Part shown: positions 21,851 to 33,560 of the stretch, piece by piece
How the letters are laid out: every line of letters starts with the position of its first letter
Position numbering within the stretch: position 1 is the stretch's first letter
Notes under the pieces: generated by a model
Seen by the model: only the letters and a program-made list of their open reading frames with translations
Told to the model about the DNA's origin: nothing
The model's database searches: none
Source: Nereocystis luetkeana
Lineage: Eukaryota > Sar > Phaeophyceae > Laminariales > Laminariaceae
Length of the DNA stretch: 64,000 bases
Direction: 5' to 3'
Assembly: GCA_031213475.1 (NCBI GenBank)
Contig: JARUPZ010000003.1
Coordinates: 10,133,963 to 10,197,962, forward strand
Made by a program: the position numbers and the translations under genes

Positions 21851-22135
21851 AAATGAGAGTGGGAGGAGGAGGAGGAGGACGACGAGGAGGAGGGAGTAGG
21901 AGAAGATGGGGGGAGATAAAGAGGAATACAAGGAGGAGGGGGCAGGAGGTGGGGGGGGGGGGGGGGGCAAGCGAGAGAGAGCAAGAGGAGGAGGAGGAGG
22001 AGGAGAGGGGGGGGGGGGGGAGGAGGGGAGGGGGGGGGGGGGGGGCAGGACAACGAGAACCAGGGGAGGAGGAGGAGGAGGAGGGGGGGGGGGCAGGACA
22101 ACGAGGACCAGGGGAGGAGGAGGAGGAGGCAGGGA
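21851..22135 (+). repeat. Purine-only GGA/G tract
   Basis: Nearly 300 bases of GGAGGA and G runs on one strand, able to form triplex or G-quadruplex DNA. A duplicated CAGGACAACGAGRACCAGGG lies within it. Confidence 0.8.
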
Positions 22136-22202
22136 TAGTGAGCAGGATCGCGGGGGGTGAAACGATCGCTTCGTTCTTCAGATATATACTTGTCTGTATG
22201 GA

Positions 22203-22293
22203 CGGATTCTTGGAGTGACGCAGACAACTGCGAGCTTCGAATGCTCAAGGACATCTACTTCGGCACCTCACATGAGCGTGATACCTTACACCG
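22203..22293 (+). CDS. Possible isolated exon
   Basis: A frame reading SDADNCELRMLKDIYFGTSH then ERDTLHR, followed by GTAGGA as a possible donor and preceded by TTGGAG. It reads like a helical protein segment, but it is only about 30 codons and no neighbours connect to it. Confidence 0.2.
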
Positions 22294-22459
22294 GGTAGGA
22301 GGTACTGCTGTACGTACGGCTTTATCTATCGCGGCAGCAGGCAGCGCTTGGCACCGGCCGTAGATCGTCGACCGGCGGCGTTACCACGGGGTGGGATCGC
22401 GAGGTTGAAGCCGACAACCCGACCCCCCCCCCCCCCCTCCCATTCGCGTGGAATGCAAG

Positions 22460-22660
22460 ACTCAAGATTATATGCTCGCACTCTCAGATGACTCGTCATA
22501 GGAGAGCGCACTCGGAGGAATACCCGAGGGCGTTCGTTTCATAAAAGGATACACCACAGAGCCACGCGTACTCCGACAGCGCTGACTGAGTTTTTGCTCA
22601 GAGGTGTCCAATTTCACAAAGGACAAAACCACTGAGCTACGCACGCAGCCGGCGACCAAC
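22460..22660 (-). repeat. tRNA-like sequences, two A-boxes in tandem
   Basis: On the minus strand GTGCGTAGCTCAGTGGTTTT matches the RNA polymerase III A-box, and 80 bases later TACGCGTGGCTCTGTGGTGT is a weaker one. No clear B-box or cloverleaf can be drawn, so these are decayed tRNA-derived pieces, not functional tRNA genes. Confidence 0.3.
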
Positions 22661-23004
22661 CCGCGAGAAGGATATCGGTGATGGGAGGGCGAATCGAGCC
22701 GGAAAGGCTCTTAGTTTTGTTTGTTCCCGAAGGATAAGCCACGGCATCGAAAACCGTTGCTGTCTGGATAGAGTAGCTTCAGTGGCGTAATCCTTTACAC
22801 ACGAACAGAGAGCCCCCCCCCCCCCCTCCCCCACCCCCACCCCCCCCCCGACCCCCGACCCCTGCTGTGCTCCCATCTCTTCCAAATAAGTCACTTTTTA
22901 GCGTTCTTGGTGGAAGGTTCACTGCTGCCTCCACATACAAGGGTACCGAGAGGGATGGCGCAACGGTCGGCGGCGTGCGGGCGAGCATTTAAACAATTGG
23001 ACTA

Positions 23005-23110
23005 TTACGGGAGACCATAGTTAATAGGACCAAAGATTTTTTCTTAAAATTGGTCAAATATATAGGTTTTTAGGTGTACCATAGGTCCTATTAACTATGG
23101 TCCCCCGTAA
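23005..23110 (-). mobile_element. MITE-1 copy
   Basis: TTACGGGAGACCATAGT ... CTATGGTCCCCCGTAA, TA flanks. Inner sequence is in the reverse orientation (ATATATAGGTTTTTAGG). Confidence 0.9.
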
Positions 23111-24235
23111 TAGTGCGCTACATGCGTGCCGTTCTGTTTTCGCGGGCAAACGAACGCTGTCGTCCGAAACACCCAGAACAACCGAAAATACTCGACTGTG
23201 TGCACGTGGGATCGAGGGATGTTCGAGCTATCAGCCAACTAATCAGACAACGGAAGCGGGTTTGGGAAATTGACTTGCAGGAGGAGACACGAGTACCCTT
23301 TTCTTGCCTTCAGGTTTTGGATGCGAGCAGGCCAGCCCCCCCCCCCCCCCCCCCGCCCCCCCCCCCCCCCCTCCCTTGTTGGAACACCAACGCATTTAGG
23401 TCTATTGTAATGCACCGGTTGCACCCGTAGTGCGTGTGAATCCTTGAAGCATGTGGGCGGGCGTTATCTTGTCCAAACCTCCACGCGGGGGCGCGTGTGT
23501 CTCTCATCGTGAACCCTGTCCCTTCCACACGGACACTGGGCCTGCCGAGCAACCTCCTACGTACACGTAAAAAATCACTAGCCTCGGTCTAGCAGACCTA
23601 ACATAAACCATGAAAGTGGTTAATACCAATCCTCTTGGGATCACCATCTACGAAACCTTCGCTTGGCGCAGCCCCCCCCCCAAAAAAACATCAAGGCACG
23701 TAATGTAATGAGACGAAGTATACATATTTATGCAGAAACCAAAAAAAAGAGAACCGAAGCTGTGAGATCGAAAAATTACTCCAAACATGTACACGTACGT
23801 TCATGTAAAGTAGGCCTCCCAAGTAATACGTACGCCACATCATGCTCGTCCCGTATGGTATGTTTTCTATCGTGTTCTCGGACATTTGCCGACCATTCCC
23901 GAGTGGCGATACCACAATACCCCCAAAAGGCAACCGCTCTCACCGTGAGGGTAGGCAACCACTAACCGAGTGAGGCATTCGACATCGGTGCTGTATACTG
24001 GGGCGTACCGCGCGGTGTCTCGACCGACGGAACATGCCGAAGCACCGTGATTCGATCATTTGAATGGGTCTTTGTCTGCATGTCTGGCAGATAGATCATC
24101 TACAGGTAGATCTTCTGGCTTCATGACATGCTGTGCATGATCTGTACAATACAGATCCAAGCTGCAGGAAACCTGTCCTAGACCATGCAGATTATATTAC
24201 GTACCACTCCCGTACGCCAAGATGAGCTATTAGTA
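23111..24235. other. No gene recognised
   Basis: After the MITE-1 copy there is a C-rich tract (23336-23373) and otherwise unique sequence; frames of up to 105 codons are unsupported. Confidence 0.5.
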
Positions 24236-24428
24236 GTTCGTATCAGATCAGGGATCTATCTATCTATCTGTTCTGAAATATCTAGATCACAGAGTGGGAA
24301 CGATCTGTAGATGATCTGAGAATGATCTGTATACTATCTGTAATGATCCGTACACGATCTGTAGATGATCTGCAGATGATATTTAGATTATCTGTAGATG
24401 ATCTGTAGATGATCTGTAGATGATCGCT
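24236..24428 (+). repeat. Minisatellite ATCTGTAGATG
   Basis: GATCTGTAGATGATCTGTAG and variants with 14-15-bp spacing. The core ATCTGCAGAT / ATCTGTAGAT is self-complementary or nearly so. Confidence 0.75.
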
Positions 24429-25049
24429 CTGAGGTGTACACTTATCGAATACCTGGCAACGTACAGTAGTAAGGCCTTTACTGGGGGCAGGGTGCAACCT
24501 CTTTGTGCTTGCGTTGGTGTGCGTTGACGAATGAAACTCCCGAAAAACATCCGAATTCAAACCAATGAGCGGAACTTTGCCAAAAAAAAACTCGTTACAA
24601 GGTAAGCCGTACTGTACGTATCGTTGTCACCCCACTTGCCTGTCTGTGAGAGTTCTCTTCGAAAACAGCCCGGTGGGAGACGGGGGGGACGGGGCGGGCA
24701 GGCAGGCCGGCCTCGCCACATCTCCCCCCCGTCCTCCCCCTCCTCCTCCTCCTCCTTCTCCTCCTCCTTGCTCAACCTTGCCGTTGACGCCTGTCCCTTC
24801 CGCGGCGGTCGCGGCCCCTCCCTGCGATCAACGGCGTTTTTTGTTGTTGTTCACGCGTGAAACATCATTTAAGGCAGCATCAACAGAGCAGAATGCATGG
24901 TAGCGTATGGCAACGTTGTTGGGAGAAAGAAGCGTCACCTGTAGGCACTACAGAGCACTGTGTACCTGGTAAACGTACTAAGCCCGACTGGGTGTTAATC
25001 TGGGCGGCGGTCGGGATTGGAGGGGGGGAAAGTGTGTGTGTGGGGGAGG

Positions 25050-25640
25050 TGGGGCATGGGAGAAAGGGTTTGTGTTCATTATCATGCATGGCCCTAGTCG
25101 TATGACCCAATACCCTTGCATCCCTACGTACAATGCCGGGACGGAGCACGTCGGGTTTTCACCGACTAGGCAGACACTGCTTGCACTAAGCGCGAAGCGC
25201 CGTAAGGTGTTGGGCGAGTCGTATGAAGGGTGGGCTGCATCCTACTAAGAACCGCTTTAGAGGCGGATTTTCTTGCACACGGATGGCATCGTCAATGAAA
25301 AGAATGATTTCCCGGTGTGGCCACTCCCAGAGACAGCAATGAGTTTACTATGTAACTACCTCGTGCGTACCTTACCATAAACACTACGTGACGCGATCGT
25401 TTCCCTTGTGCGGGGTAAGGATTTCTCCACGCCGCACAAATGATCGTTAACTCGATCGCCAGCTGTGACCAAACCACCAAATAAAAGCGGCACCCTGGTT
25501 GTCTGGCTCACGCAGTGAGCGGCATGTCTGACTGTATCGTTGCCAACCGACGCCAACCCAACCCATGTAAAAAACGGTACCCTGGTTGTCTATCTCACGT
25601 AGTGAGCGGCATGTTTTACTGTCGTTGTCAATCGACGCGA
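25050..25640 (+). repeat. R3 repeat with duplicated 3' end
   Basis: Same order of blocks as at 18650; the final part (ACGGTACCCTGGTTGTCTA to the GACGC motif) occurs again at 25567-25632. Confidence 0.8.
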
Positions 25641-26135
25641 TATCGGGGCGTAAATATTAGTTTCTCGCCTTACCGGTAGTCATTTTACCACTGACTGCGC
25701 ATTTTCGAGACGGCTGGGGAGGGGTGGGGGGTACTCATATCATGCGGGGGGTGTGTGGCGAGGGGAAGGACGGACTCTTTCATCAAGGCGACAAGAGACG
25801 TGGAGCAGCCTGTGTCATACCGGACTCTCCTACCAGGCATGCAGAAGAACCACAACCTACTTTTCGATATGTGGGGGCGCAGAGTCGCGGGGAACACTTC
25901 TCCAGCCGAAACGCTGCGCCTATGAAAAAGTATACACACTGACTGGTGCGTCTTCAAATTATTTTACGAAGACGTGAGCTGTGGTAATTGCTAGCAAATC
26001 AGGCGGTACTCAACTTTGACTTTGCAAGCTGAGCTGGCCGAATTTTTCGGTCCCACGTATTCTACTTGTATAATGCATGTCCCTCGTGACGTATTTTGCT
26101 TGTGTATCACAGTACACACGGTACGTATCACTTTT

Positions 26136-26505
26136 TACTTTCTAGCTCAATTCGTAAGAGGTTATACCCTCTGCGACCTTCTGGGCGAGCCGCGATCGCC
26201 GGTGTTTTCCGTCCCCCCTCCTGGTATGTGCTTACCTTAATTTTAATCGCGCGTGCTTTGTATAAAATTACTGCGAGCTTTGAGCTCACATACATATGCT
26301 CGTACACCGCTGTCGTACGATATATATTCCGTCGCCGAAAGTACTCGGAGAGGGCACGAGTTGTTTGACAAAACTCGATGAAAATCGACGAGCAAGCGGG
26401 AAAGCTCGCAGTCATTCTACACGAAGCACGCGCGATTAAAATCAAGGCAAGCACATACCAGGAGGAGGGGGGACGGAAAACACCGGCGATCGCGGCTCGC
26501 CTATA
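26136..26505. repeat. Two SINE-B 3' parts in inverted orientation
   Basis: 26136-26250 is a reverse SINE-B body (AGAGGTTATACCCTCTGCGA, GGTGTTTTCCGTCCCCCCTC) and 26370-26505 a forward one (CGATGAAAATCGACGAGC, GGACGGAAAACACCGGCG). Together they form an imperfect hairpin with arms of about 110 bases. Both share variants such as CACATACC/GGTATGTG, which suggests one arose from the other. Confidence 0.65.
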
Positions 26506-27450
26506 ACTTAGTGCAATGAATGGTTGATACCTGGTACTTATTGCAATGAGCGGTTGGTACCTGGTACTTAGCTTCGCAGGCTGCGTCATAGGCATGCCGC
26601 GGGTGGTCTTCGAGTCGCATTTACAAAAGTACGTACGAGTACTGTACTTTATGCCGGTAGGATGCTCCTACAACATGCAGTGCTCGTCTACTGGCTGTAC
26701 GTTCGTACTACTGTAGTACTCAGTTTTAGTTCAAAGCACGACAGGGGTGGGGGGCACGAGGGGGCGGGTTCCACGCGTACGAGATCGGCGGTGAACATTA
26801 GAGTTTGCTGGCTCCTTCAATCATGCCCATCCGGACAAAATAGTGTGGGTTTGCGACTGGCGCCAGACGAGTTGAACAGGGCACAATAGCTTGCTAGCTC
26901 AGCAATATAGCACCTGGTGTACTGCTGTACCAGGTACGAGAAAACTGCTGCTGTTTCACCTCTCAGGGGCGTCTACTCATTATACTACGTGTTGTATCGC
27001 GCCTGCCTGTGGCACGAGCTACCTGGTATTATTAATAATAATAGCCAAGTATTAATAGTATTAATAGACACTTCATTTGCACATCACTCCAGTCCAGCTG
27101 CACAGCCGCCAGTGCGGCCAGATGGAGTCGTGGCACAAAGCACCTGCGGCGGTCTCTATTCTAATAACACGAACACCCTAAAAAAAAACAACCGCGAAAA
27201 AAGTGGAGATGTGCGTAAAGAAACATGGTGTACTGCCGTACTTCATTCTTCCCCCCCCTGGCAGGACTGACTACTCGCACGAATTCGTCCGGACGACGAC
27301 GACCCCCCCCCCCCCCCGCTTCTCGCTGGTATTTCAACAACCAACTCAGCAAGCAGTGTGACCGAGCGGCCAATTACGCCGACCTGGTACATGATACGAA
27401 CGTCGCTCCACCGGTGTAGATAAAAGGCACACAAGCCAAGCTTTACTCAC

Positions 27451-27780
27451 CTCTTGGTTGACAGCCTCGGCCGGCCTGCCCGTGCGATGATGCCCCGAGC
27501 CCCGTTCTTTCGGCATATCTAGCTGCGGCACGAGACGGGAACGCGATGCTTTCGCTGCAGTACCGAACAAAAGGCAACGGAACCGGCTCCTCCTTCCTGC
27601 TTTCTCTCCTTTCTTTCGTCTCGTAGAAGAGCTTCTTCTTGTTCTTCTTCTTTGGGGCTTTTCGAATTGATTCCTCGACAGATTCTCAACAAACTCAAAC
27701 CCAAACTCCTCCAGCTGCGCGGTAGTGGGTGGCGATTCTTCCTTCCCCCTTAGGGCCTAGCGGCATCGGCGTCCAGTCTG
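27451..27780 (-). CDS. Possible exon, charged protein segment
   Basis: On the minus strand a frame reads TTAQLEEFGFEFVENLSRNQ, a Lys/Arg/Ser-rich stretch, and RPAEAVNQE, followed by GTGAGTAAAG, a very good donor at 27450. Just upstream GLLLEGADWTPMPLGPKG is open in another frame; a one-base change in the run of five G would join them, so either a frameshift or an intron is present. No family recognised. Confidence 0.3.
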
Positions 27781-28088
27781 CCCCTTCTAGAAGGAGACCC
27801 TGCGCGTCAGATGAGGGAATGCGAGGTAACGAGAGATAACTGATCACGCAGGATCACATGGATCATCATCACAATTGATTCGCTATTTTTATGTGTCGTT
27901 TGAGCGACGATTTGAGCCGTTCGGGCGTTCGGTTGTTCGGTTGGACATTTTTGGATGCGGTGAAATTATGACGGTTTCATTTAGAAGAACGCCTCCAGAA
28001 ATGCTAGGTGTAATTGTTTTTTCGCCTGCCCAGAGGCCTGAGAAAAGTGCAACAACAACGCCAACTCGAACGAGGAGGCTCTTGAGCC

Positions 28089-28172
28089 ATGGAGCAAAGC
28101 TCGCTCGTAGAGAGCATGGTTGTAGCGGAGGAAGGGAGAACGGAGGGCCCACGGTGGGCGGAGGTGCAGCAG
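28089..28172 (+). CDS. Possible first exon
   Basis: ATG in a fair context (GAGCCATGGAG) reads MEQSSLVESMVVAEEGRTEG then PRWAEVQQE and meets GTGAGT. It lies about 300 bases from the minus-strand candidate at 27451-27780, divergently arranged. Other frames over the same bases are also open, so this is weak. Confidence 0.2.
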
Positions 28173-28875
28173 GAGGTGAGTCAGTCGGTCGACAAGCGCG
28201 AGAATGGCGGCGCAATTTGTGCACAACCTCGTACGTACAACCTGAAAATCTGATACCCCTCTGTCCGGAAATGTAAGGACCGTTTATTCACTAAAACCAA
28301 TATGTAAGCACTTCTTATATTTACATACATAGTGGTATGTTTTTCGTGTTCTCCCCTTGTTTTTTGCACTTCTTATTTTACCATTGAAGCTGGTACGTGA
28401 AGTCATGGAATGTGTCATGGAACCTCCCTCTGCCGTGTGCAGACTCTGAAACCCAAAACTGACACGGACTGCCCTACTCCCTTGCCCGGCCCAGCAGCAC
28501 TGCGGCAGTATGCATATGAAGCAGTCTAGATGCTAGCTTTTGCACGTACGTGTGTACCTATTTATGTTATAGCACATATGTGCATACGTGTATCACGTTT
28601 TTTTTTTTTTTTTCATCAAAAGCGATCGATGCACACGACGAAAGCGAGTCATGGGCCATCTCGGTGTGCGCGCATGCTCTGCCGCGCGTTCCGTCCGCAG
28701 CTGAAAATATTTGAAACCCGTTCATCAAACGCAAAGCCAGCCAGCAGCTGGCAGCTGGCAGAGATCGTCAAGCAGTCGTACGAGTTATATCGTAAATCGT
28801 ATCCATCGTCGTCATGTATCATTTCATAATAAAAATGGGACTACTTTCTGTGTTGTCGCACGACGTCTTTCATCA

Positions 28876-28877
28876 TG

Positions 28878-28919
<42 letters not shown>

Positions 28920-29038
28920 TATCATCCATCATGGCGGTCGCTGCCCAATGTCAGCACTCCGCAAACTCAGCTGCTGGCTGGCTTTGGTGGCTCTGTTTTA
29001 CGTAGGTCTTCTATTACTATTATTAATACTATTAATAT

Positions 29039-29082
<44 letters not shown>
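28876..29082. repeat. (CAT)n and (AAT)n microsatellites
   Basis: (ATC)n at 28878-28925 and (AAT)n at 29042-29082; similar (ATC)n at 46939-46987, (ATT)n at 13689-13729 and (TAG)n/(ACT)n at 49863-49916. Confidence 0.85.
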
Positions 29083-29089
29083 CTTAGCT

Positions 29090-29960
29090 TGCTTTGCTTT
29101 GCCTGATTTTTATTTTGGTTGCTTGCTCTGCTGTGCTTCGTACTGTATTGCTTTCTCGCTTTGGTTTGTCATGTTGCCTCGCTTGCTTGCTTTGTTGCTT
29201 TTGCTTTGCTTACGACGTTGGCCTTGTTGCCTCGCTTGTTTCCTTGGTTGCCTTCGCTTTGCTCGCTCTGCGTACGTACCCGCTTTGGGTTGCGTGGGTC
29301 TTTGATTGCTTTCTTTTCTTTCTTGGCTTGGACGTTTTGCCTCCATGCGTTCATTTTTGCTTGCTTGCTTGGCTTGCTTGGCTTGCTTGGCTTGGTCTGC
29401 TCGCTTGCTTGCAGTTAGGGCCGACCTCGACACCGCCAGTCTATGATATTAATAGTATCCAATTCCCATGTCCTATGTGTTGCTGTACTCAGCACTCCGT
29501 ACGAAGCTTCAGCAGTACAGCAGCAGTAGTACACGACGAAAGCCCACCACAGGAGGTAAAGCAGCAGTACGTAGGCACGTATACCCGATCAGCTGTACCC
29601 GGTAGTGTTTAGGGCCTATTAATGGTATTTATATATACCAGTACACCAGGTATAAATATATACCATGGTATATACCACACTCTGACAGCACTCCAGATAG
29701 CAGGCAGGTGTGTTCCTCTTTCGTTTTCACGACTACCGTGCGTTTCGTACGGTGCAGGCAGCACTTCAGACAGCATCCGCTGTAGTCAGCAGCCACGAGT
29801 TGGTTAGTGGTGGGAACGGGGGTACTCTATGTTATAGTTGAGAGGATATACCCGCGGCCATGTTAGTTCAGCTTGCACATTGGTTTTATCTTGTGTGCGC
29901 TTTTTTCGTCTCGTGTATTTTGAGGCAGCCGAATTTTCGATTTTTTGTTTTTCGGATCTT
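29090..29960. other. CTTG-rich tract and unique sequence
   Basis: 29090-29420 is a degenerate TTGCTTGCTTTG array; the rest has several TATTAATA and TA-rich micro-insertions and no credible gene. Confidence 0.55.
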
Positions 29961-29968
29961 CCTGTTAA

Positions 29969-30057
29969 CCCCTTTAGAACCGCGGTCCCGTTTGGGGACA
30001 AAACTACTTGAAATTTGACTGGTTTGTCCCCAGAACGGGACTGCGGTTCTAAAAGGG
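29969..30057. mobile_element. MITE-2 copy
   Basis: Intact TTAA on each side (29965-29968, 30058-30061), ends CCCCTTTAGAACCGC and GCGGTTCTAAAAGGG, inner arms pairing around GACTGG. Confidence 0.9.
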
Positions 30058-30982
30058 TTAATAGTGCTCCAGCACCTTTGTGTGACCACGGACTCCTTCG
30101 TCAGAGAGTTAATGTGAGAAAACAACAAAAAAACAACATACCAGGTACCTGGTATGTGATATTGAAGATCATGCTGCGCATTGTCGGATGGCAAGAGAAA
30201 TAATAATGTTAGATATAAACCTGGTAAAATCCCAGACCCTAGACCTTGGCTCCTGTATCAGCTCGTTTCCGCGACGTGACTCGTGCCTGCCCGCTACTGG
30301 CTGTCGTGCAAGTCATGCAAGTCAGGCAAGTCAGGCAAGTCAGGCAAGTCAGGTGGGAAGGACGAACTCGCGGAAAGGATGCTGCTTGTGCTCTGTACCA
30401 GTGGTATACATAGCTTTTTAAGGGTTTTAGTTTCTGTTTTTATTTTCACGTAGGCATTGGTACACAGCAAGATGTGTGCACAGCAGTAGTCTTGCACACA
30501 GCAGTAGTATTAATAGCATCAATGTTAATAGTAGTACGTGAAGCGACGAAGGTCGAAGGCGCAAGCGAACCGGGTGATGTCGAAGAGAGCCGACGCAGAG
30601 ACGCGAGCGAGCGGAGCGACGGCCGACCGAGCGAACCGCGTTGCATCGCCGTGTTTCTCGCTCGTTTTTTGTTTTCTCAGGCTCGTTGTGGCCCGTGGAT
30701 TTTATGCCAACAAAACATTTCTTACCTGCTTCGATTGTTTTTGGGGCAGAAACCAAAAACAGAAGCCAGTCGTACGTATCGTATGTATGAATGCGAAAAG
30801 TGCTGCGTACGAGTATGTAATTGCTTCATACCGACTTTTTCCCCCCCGTGTTTTCTCCTGAAGAAAAAAAAAAAAATGAAAACGAACGCTTTTTGTTTTG
30901 AAGAAGAAAAAATACGAAACTTGAACAAACAAAAAATCTGACGTTTTTTGTCCTCCCATCTTCGCCCTTTCTTTGGTCTCTA

Positions 30983-31080
30983 TCCCTGTTCGGACTGCAG
31001 TCAGTCCCGTTTTGGGGACAAACTACTTAGAATTTAAGTGATTCGTCCCCAAAATGGGACTGCAGACCTAAAAGGGTCAA
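30983..31080. mobile_element. MITE-2 copy, old
   Basis: GGACTGCAGTCAGTCCCG ... GGGACTGCAGACCTAAAAGGG; flanks have mutated (GTCAA instead of GTTAA). It sits beside a diverged SINE-A. Confidence 0.75.
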
Positions 31081-31345
31081 TCGTAACTCAGATTCGTTAT
31101 CACACGTAAATAGAAGGCGCTTCTCTCTCCTCCCCAATACGATTCTTGCCTCGGAAGGCATTTTCATCGCGACGAGACCTCGGCCCTTTCTTTCCTCGTC
31201 GGCTCGTATCGAACTGCGCCTACCCACGGTACGTACTATTAATATTAATATAATACCTAGGCGCTCTCAGCAATTGATTACGTTTTTTTTTTTTTTTGCA
31301 AATCAACACTCAAACAAACAGCAGTTCGACCCACGTGGTATTCGA
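31081..31345 (-). mobile_element. SINE-A, old and diverged
   Basis: GTAACTCAGATTCGTTATCA, CGCGACGAGACCTCGGCCC and GGCGCTCTCAGCAATTGA match the SINE-A body at a lower level. TA-rich inserted sequence (TACTATTAATATTAATATAA) interrupts the body at about 31225-31257. Confidence 0.7.
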
Positions 31346-31539
31346 ACTACAGCACCAACTCAAATCGCGGCAGGGTACCACTATTGATAGCCACTACGTA
31401 GCCCACCCGTGTACGTATCAGACGTATTGTTGAAGTATGATAACCGCACCATACGCACCGGGACTAAGCGGTAGTCAACGGTCATATCGTGTTACTAATG
31501 TTAATAATAGTGCAGTACACATACAAGCACACTCCACAT

Positions 31540-31620
31540 ACTGCTGTGTGTGTTCTTCGCATCACGACCGTTCCTTCTACCCGTCGACAAATAAGCACTG
31601 CTGCTGTTGTACTATGTAAT
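31540..31620 (-). repeat. R5 repeat fragment
   Basis: TGTGTGTTCTTCGCATCACG and TTCTACCCGTCGACAAATAA only; the rest is missing. Confidence 0.5.
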
Positions 31621-32432
31621 AATATTGACATGCTTCATACGGTTCAACCAGACTCAACGGGTGTGGCGTGTCGTTGTTGTCGCTACCACGTGGGTAGACG
31701 CGTTACTGCTGTTTTTCATCGTTCGTTGTTGATGCTGAGGTCGCCGTTGGGGACATTTTCACTTTTTCGCGATATTACGAGTGTGTTCCTTACATTACTG
31801 AAAACTAAAATAGTACACCTCGGGTAGAGCTACGTAACAGATACAGTACTGCTGTAGCTCACTCTCTGAGCGTGCTCGGTTGGTACTTTCCTGGCTTCTC
31901 AGAGCTCCCACTTGGGAATCGCCTCCTTTGTATTACTTGCCGGAGCTTTTCGGTGGGGTTCTTTGCTCTCTCCACTTCTCTTGGCGCTTTCGGTTCTTTT
32001 TCCCCTTTTTTTCTTCTTTCGCTTTCGTGTGCGTGCGTGTACTCGGAGCACGGCACCGCGGGCGAGCCCGGCGCCGCCGCCGCGGGTGTCAGTGGGTGCT
32101 GGCGGGTGCAGGGGGGGGGGGGGGGGGGGGGGGGGGTTGCAAGGAGCGCGGTCGCCGTTTTCGCGGCTAGGAGTCGTGGGCGCCTCGAGACGCGAGGGAT
32201 GCATGAATGGGCTCTGTCTGGCCTCCATTTGTGATTCTGGACAATATTGTACGTACGATTCCGTAAGGGTCGTTCGGGATCGCAAGATAGATTCAAGCGG
32301 TGCTTATTTTTGCGACCACGCTAACGTTGAAAGAAAGAGCGGCGCAGTCTGAGCACCAACATTATCGAGCTGGCGAAGAACGGCCACGGCGAGCACCGGA
32401 CATGACGCGACGTGGGCGACGGGGCTCTCACT

Positions 32433-32591
32433 ATGGCAGAGAGTGAGGAAAGCTTTACCCGGACCGAATCGGTGGCGAGGTGGTCGCGAGAGGGGCGGTG
32501 TACGAGGCTGAGAGAGAAGCTCTGCTGTTCGATTTTTTTCTTGTTTGACCGGTGCAAGGTGTTCCAATCAGGCAGAAAATTATTACATTAG
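32433..32591 (+). CDS. Small ORF or first exon
   Basis: ATG (CACTATGGC) begins MAESEESFTRTESVARWSRE and continues with a Cys- and Phe-rich stretch CCSIFFLFDRCK to a TAG at 32589; GTGTTC after DRCK could instead be a donor. 52 codons. No family recognised and no further exon found. Confidence 0.22.
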   Translation: MAESEESFTRTESVARWSREGRCTRLREKLCCSIFFLFDRCKVFQSGRKLLH

Positions 32592-33074
32592 GGAACACAG
32601 GGATTTTTTTTCTGCTTCAAATTGTCCAGGTTTCGATTCATTGTTTTTTGCGGTGCTGCTGTGCCGTGTTGTGCGTTCTCTTTCGTACATACAGCATGCG
32701 TATCAAACGACGAAATGGATTACGCTACCTGCTGGGGTATGTATACGTACGTACGGCATGTGAGCGAACGTAGCGGGCGGAAGCGAGCTATGTAGCGTCC
32801 GAGCTGTTTTTTCCTGAAGCATGGCGGCGGGACTCTTGGCATTATCAAGTCGCCAGTTTGCAACTACAATCATAAAAAAAACGTGTTCAATCATGGACCT
32901 CTGTCCGCTTCGCATAATTTGATGTACTTTTCCTTCCTGAGCGAGCATAGCGGGCGGCGTAGAGCTGCCTGTTGAGCGAAGCGCCTCGTACCCCGTATAT
33001 AGCAGTAGTGTTGAAAATGATCCCCAACACCTTAGGGTTGCTCCCACAAGCACCCTACCAGCCACCGGCACAGC

Positions 33075-33175
33075 ATTTTAGGACTGCAGTCCCGTTTTTG
33101 GGACTAACCGCTCAAAACCCAGGTAGGTTGTCCCCAGAACGGCCCAAAACGGGACTGGAGTCCTAAAAGGGTCAA
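33075..33175. mobile_element. MITE-2 copy, old
   Basis: TTTTAGGACTGCAGTCCCG at one end and GGACTGGAGTCCTAAAAGGG at the other; the right flank reads GTCAA. Confidence 0.75.
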
Positions 33176-33235
33176 GTGGTTATTACATATTAATAGTTTT
33201 ACAGTAAACATGTACCAGTACCTGGTAATATTTAG

Positions 33236-33560
33236 AGTTGGGAGCAATGCCATGTCTTTGTGTGATCACGGATTTTCCCTCATGTGAAACCACCACCGAT
33301 ACGACCACTACGACGACGACCACCACTACCACCACCACCACCACCACCACCACCACCTCCCACCACCACCACCACCAACTGGATCAGATACGACAGGCAC
33401 GACGTAAAACGTTTGTATATACGTACCAGGTACCATGAAAGAAGAGAGAAAACGAAAACATTCAAAAACAGAAACAGGGAGGAACCAATCGAAAAGGGAA
33501 GAGGACAGAGAAAAGAAAAAACTGTCGTGCCTCCACGCGGGGGTGTTGCAGACACTTTGA
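33236..33560 (-). repeat. R5-like repeat expanded by a CCA microsatellite
   Basis: GCAATGCCATGTCTTTGTGT and AGATACGACAGGCACGACGT are R5 pieces separated by a CCA/ACG trinucleotide run (33290-33378), followed by the A-rich R5 segment GAGAAAACGAAAACATTC. Confidence 0.5.

Noticed and set aside
22602-22657. Functional tRNA gene on the minus strand
   Set aside because: Good A-box but no B-box at the right distance and no acceptor stem.
31859-32352. Overlapping open frames on both strands with poly-Pro/poly-Gly
   Set aside because: They are driven by a 26-base G run and GC-rich flanks; no frame shows motifs or splice support.
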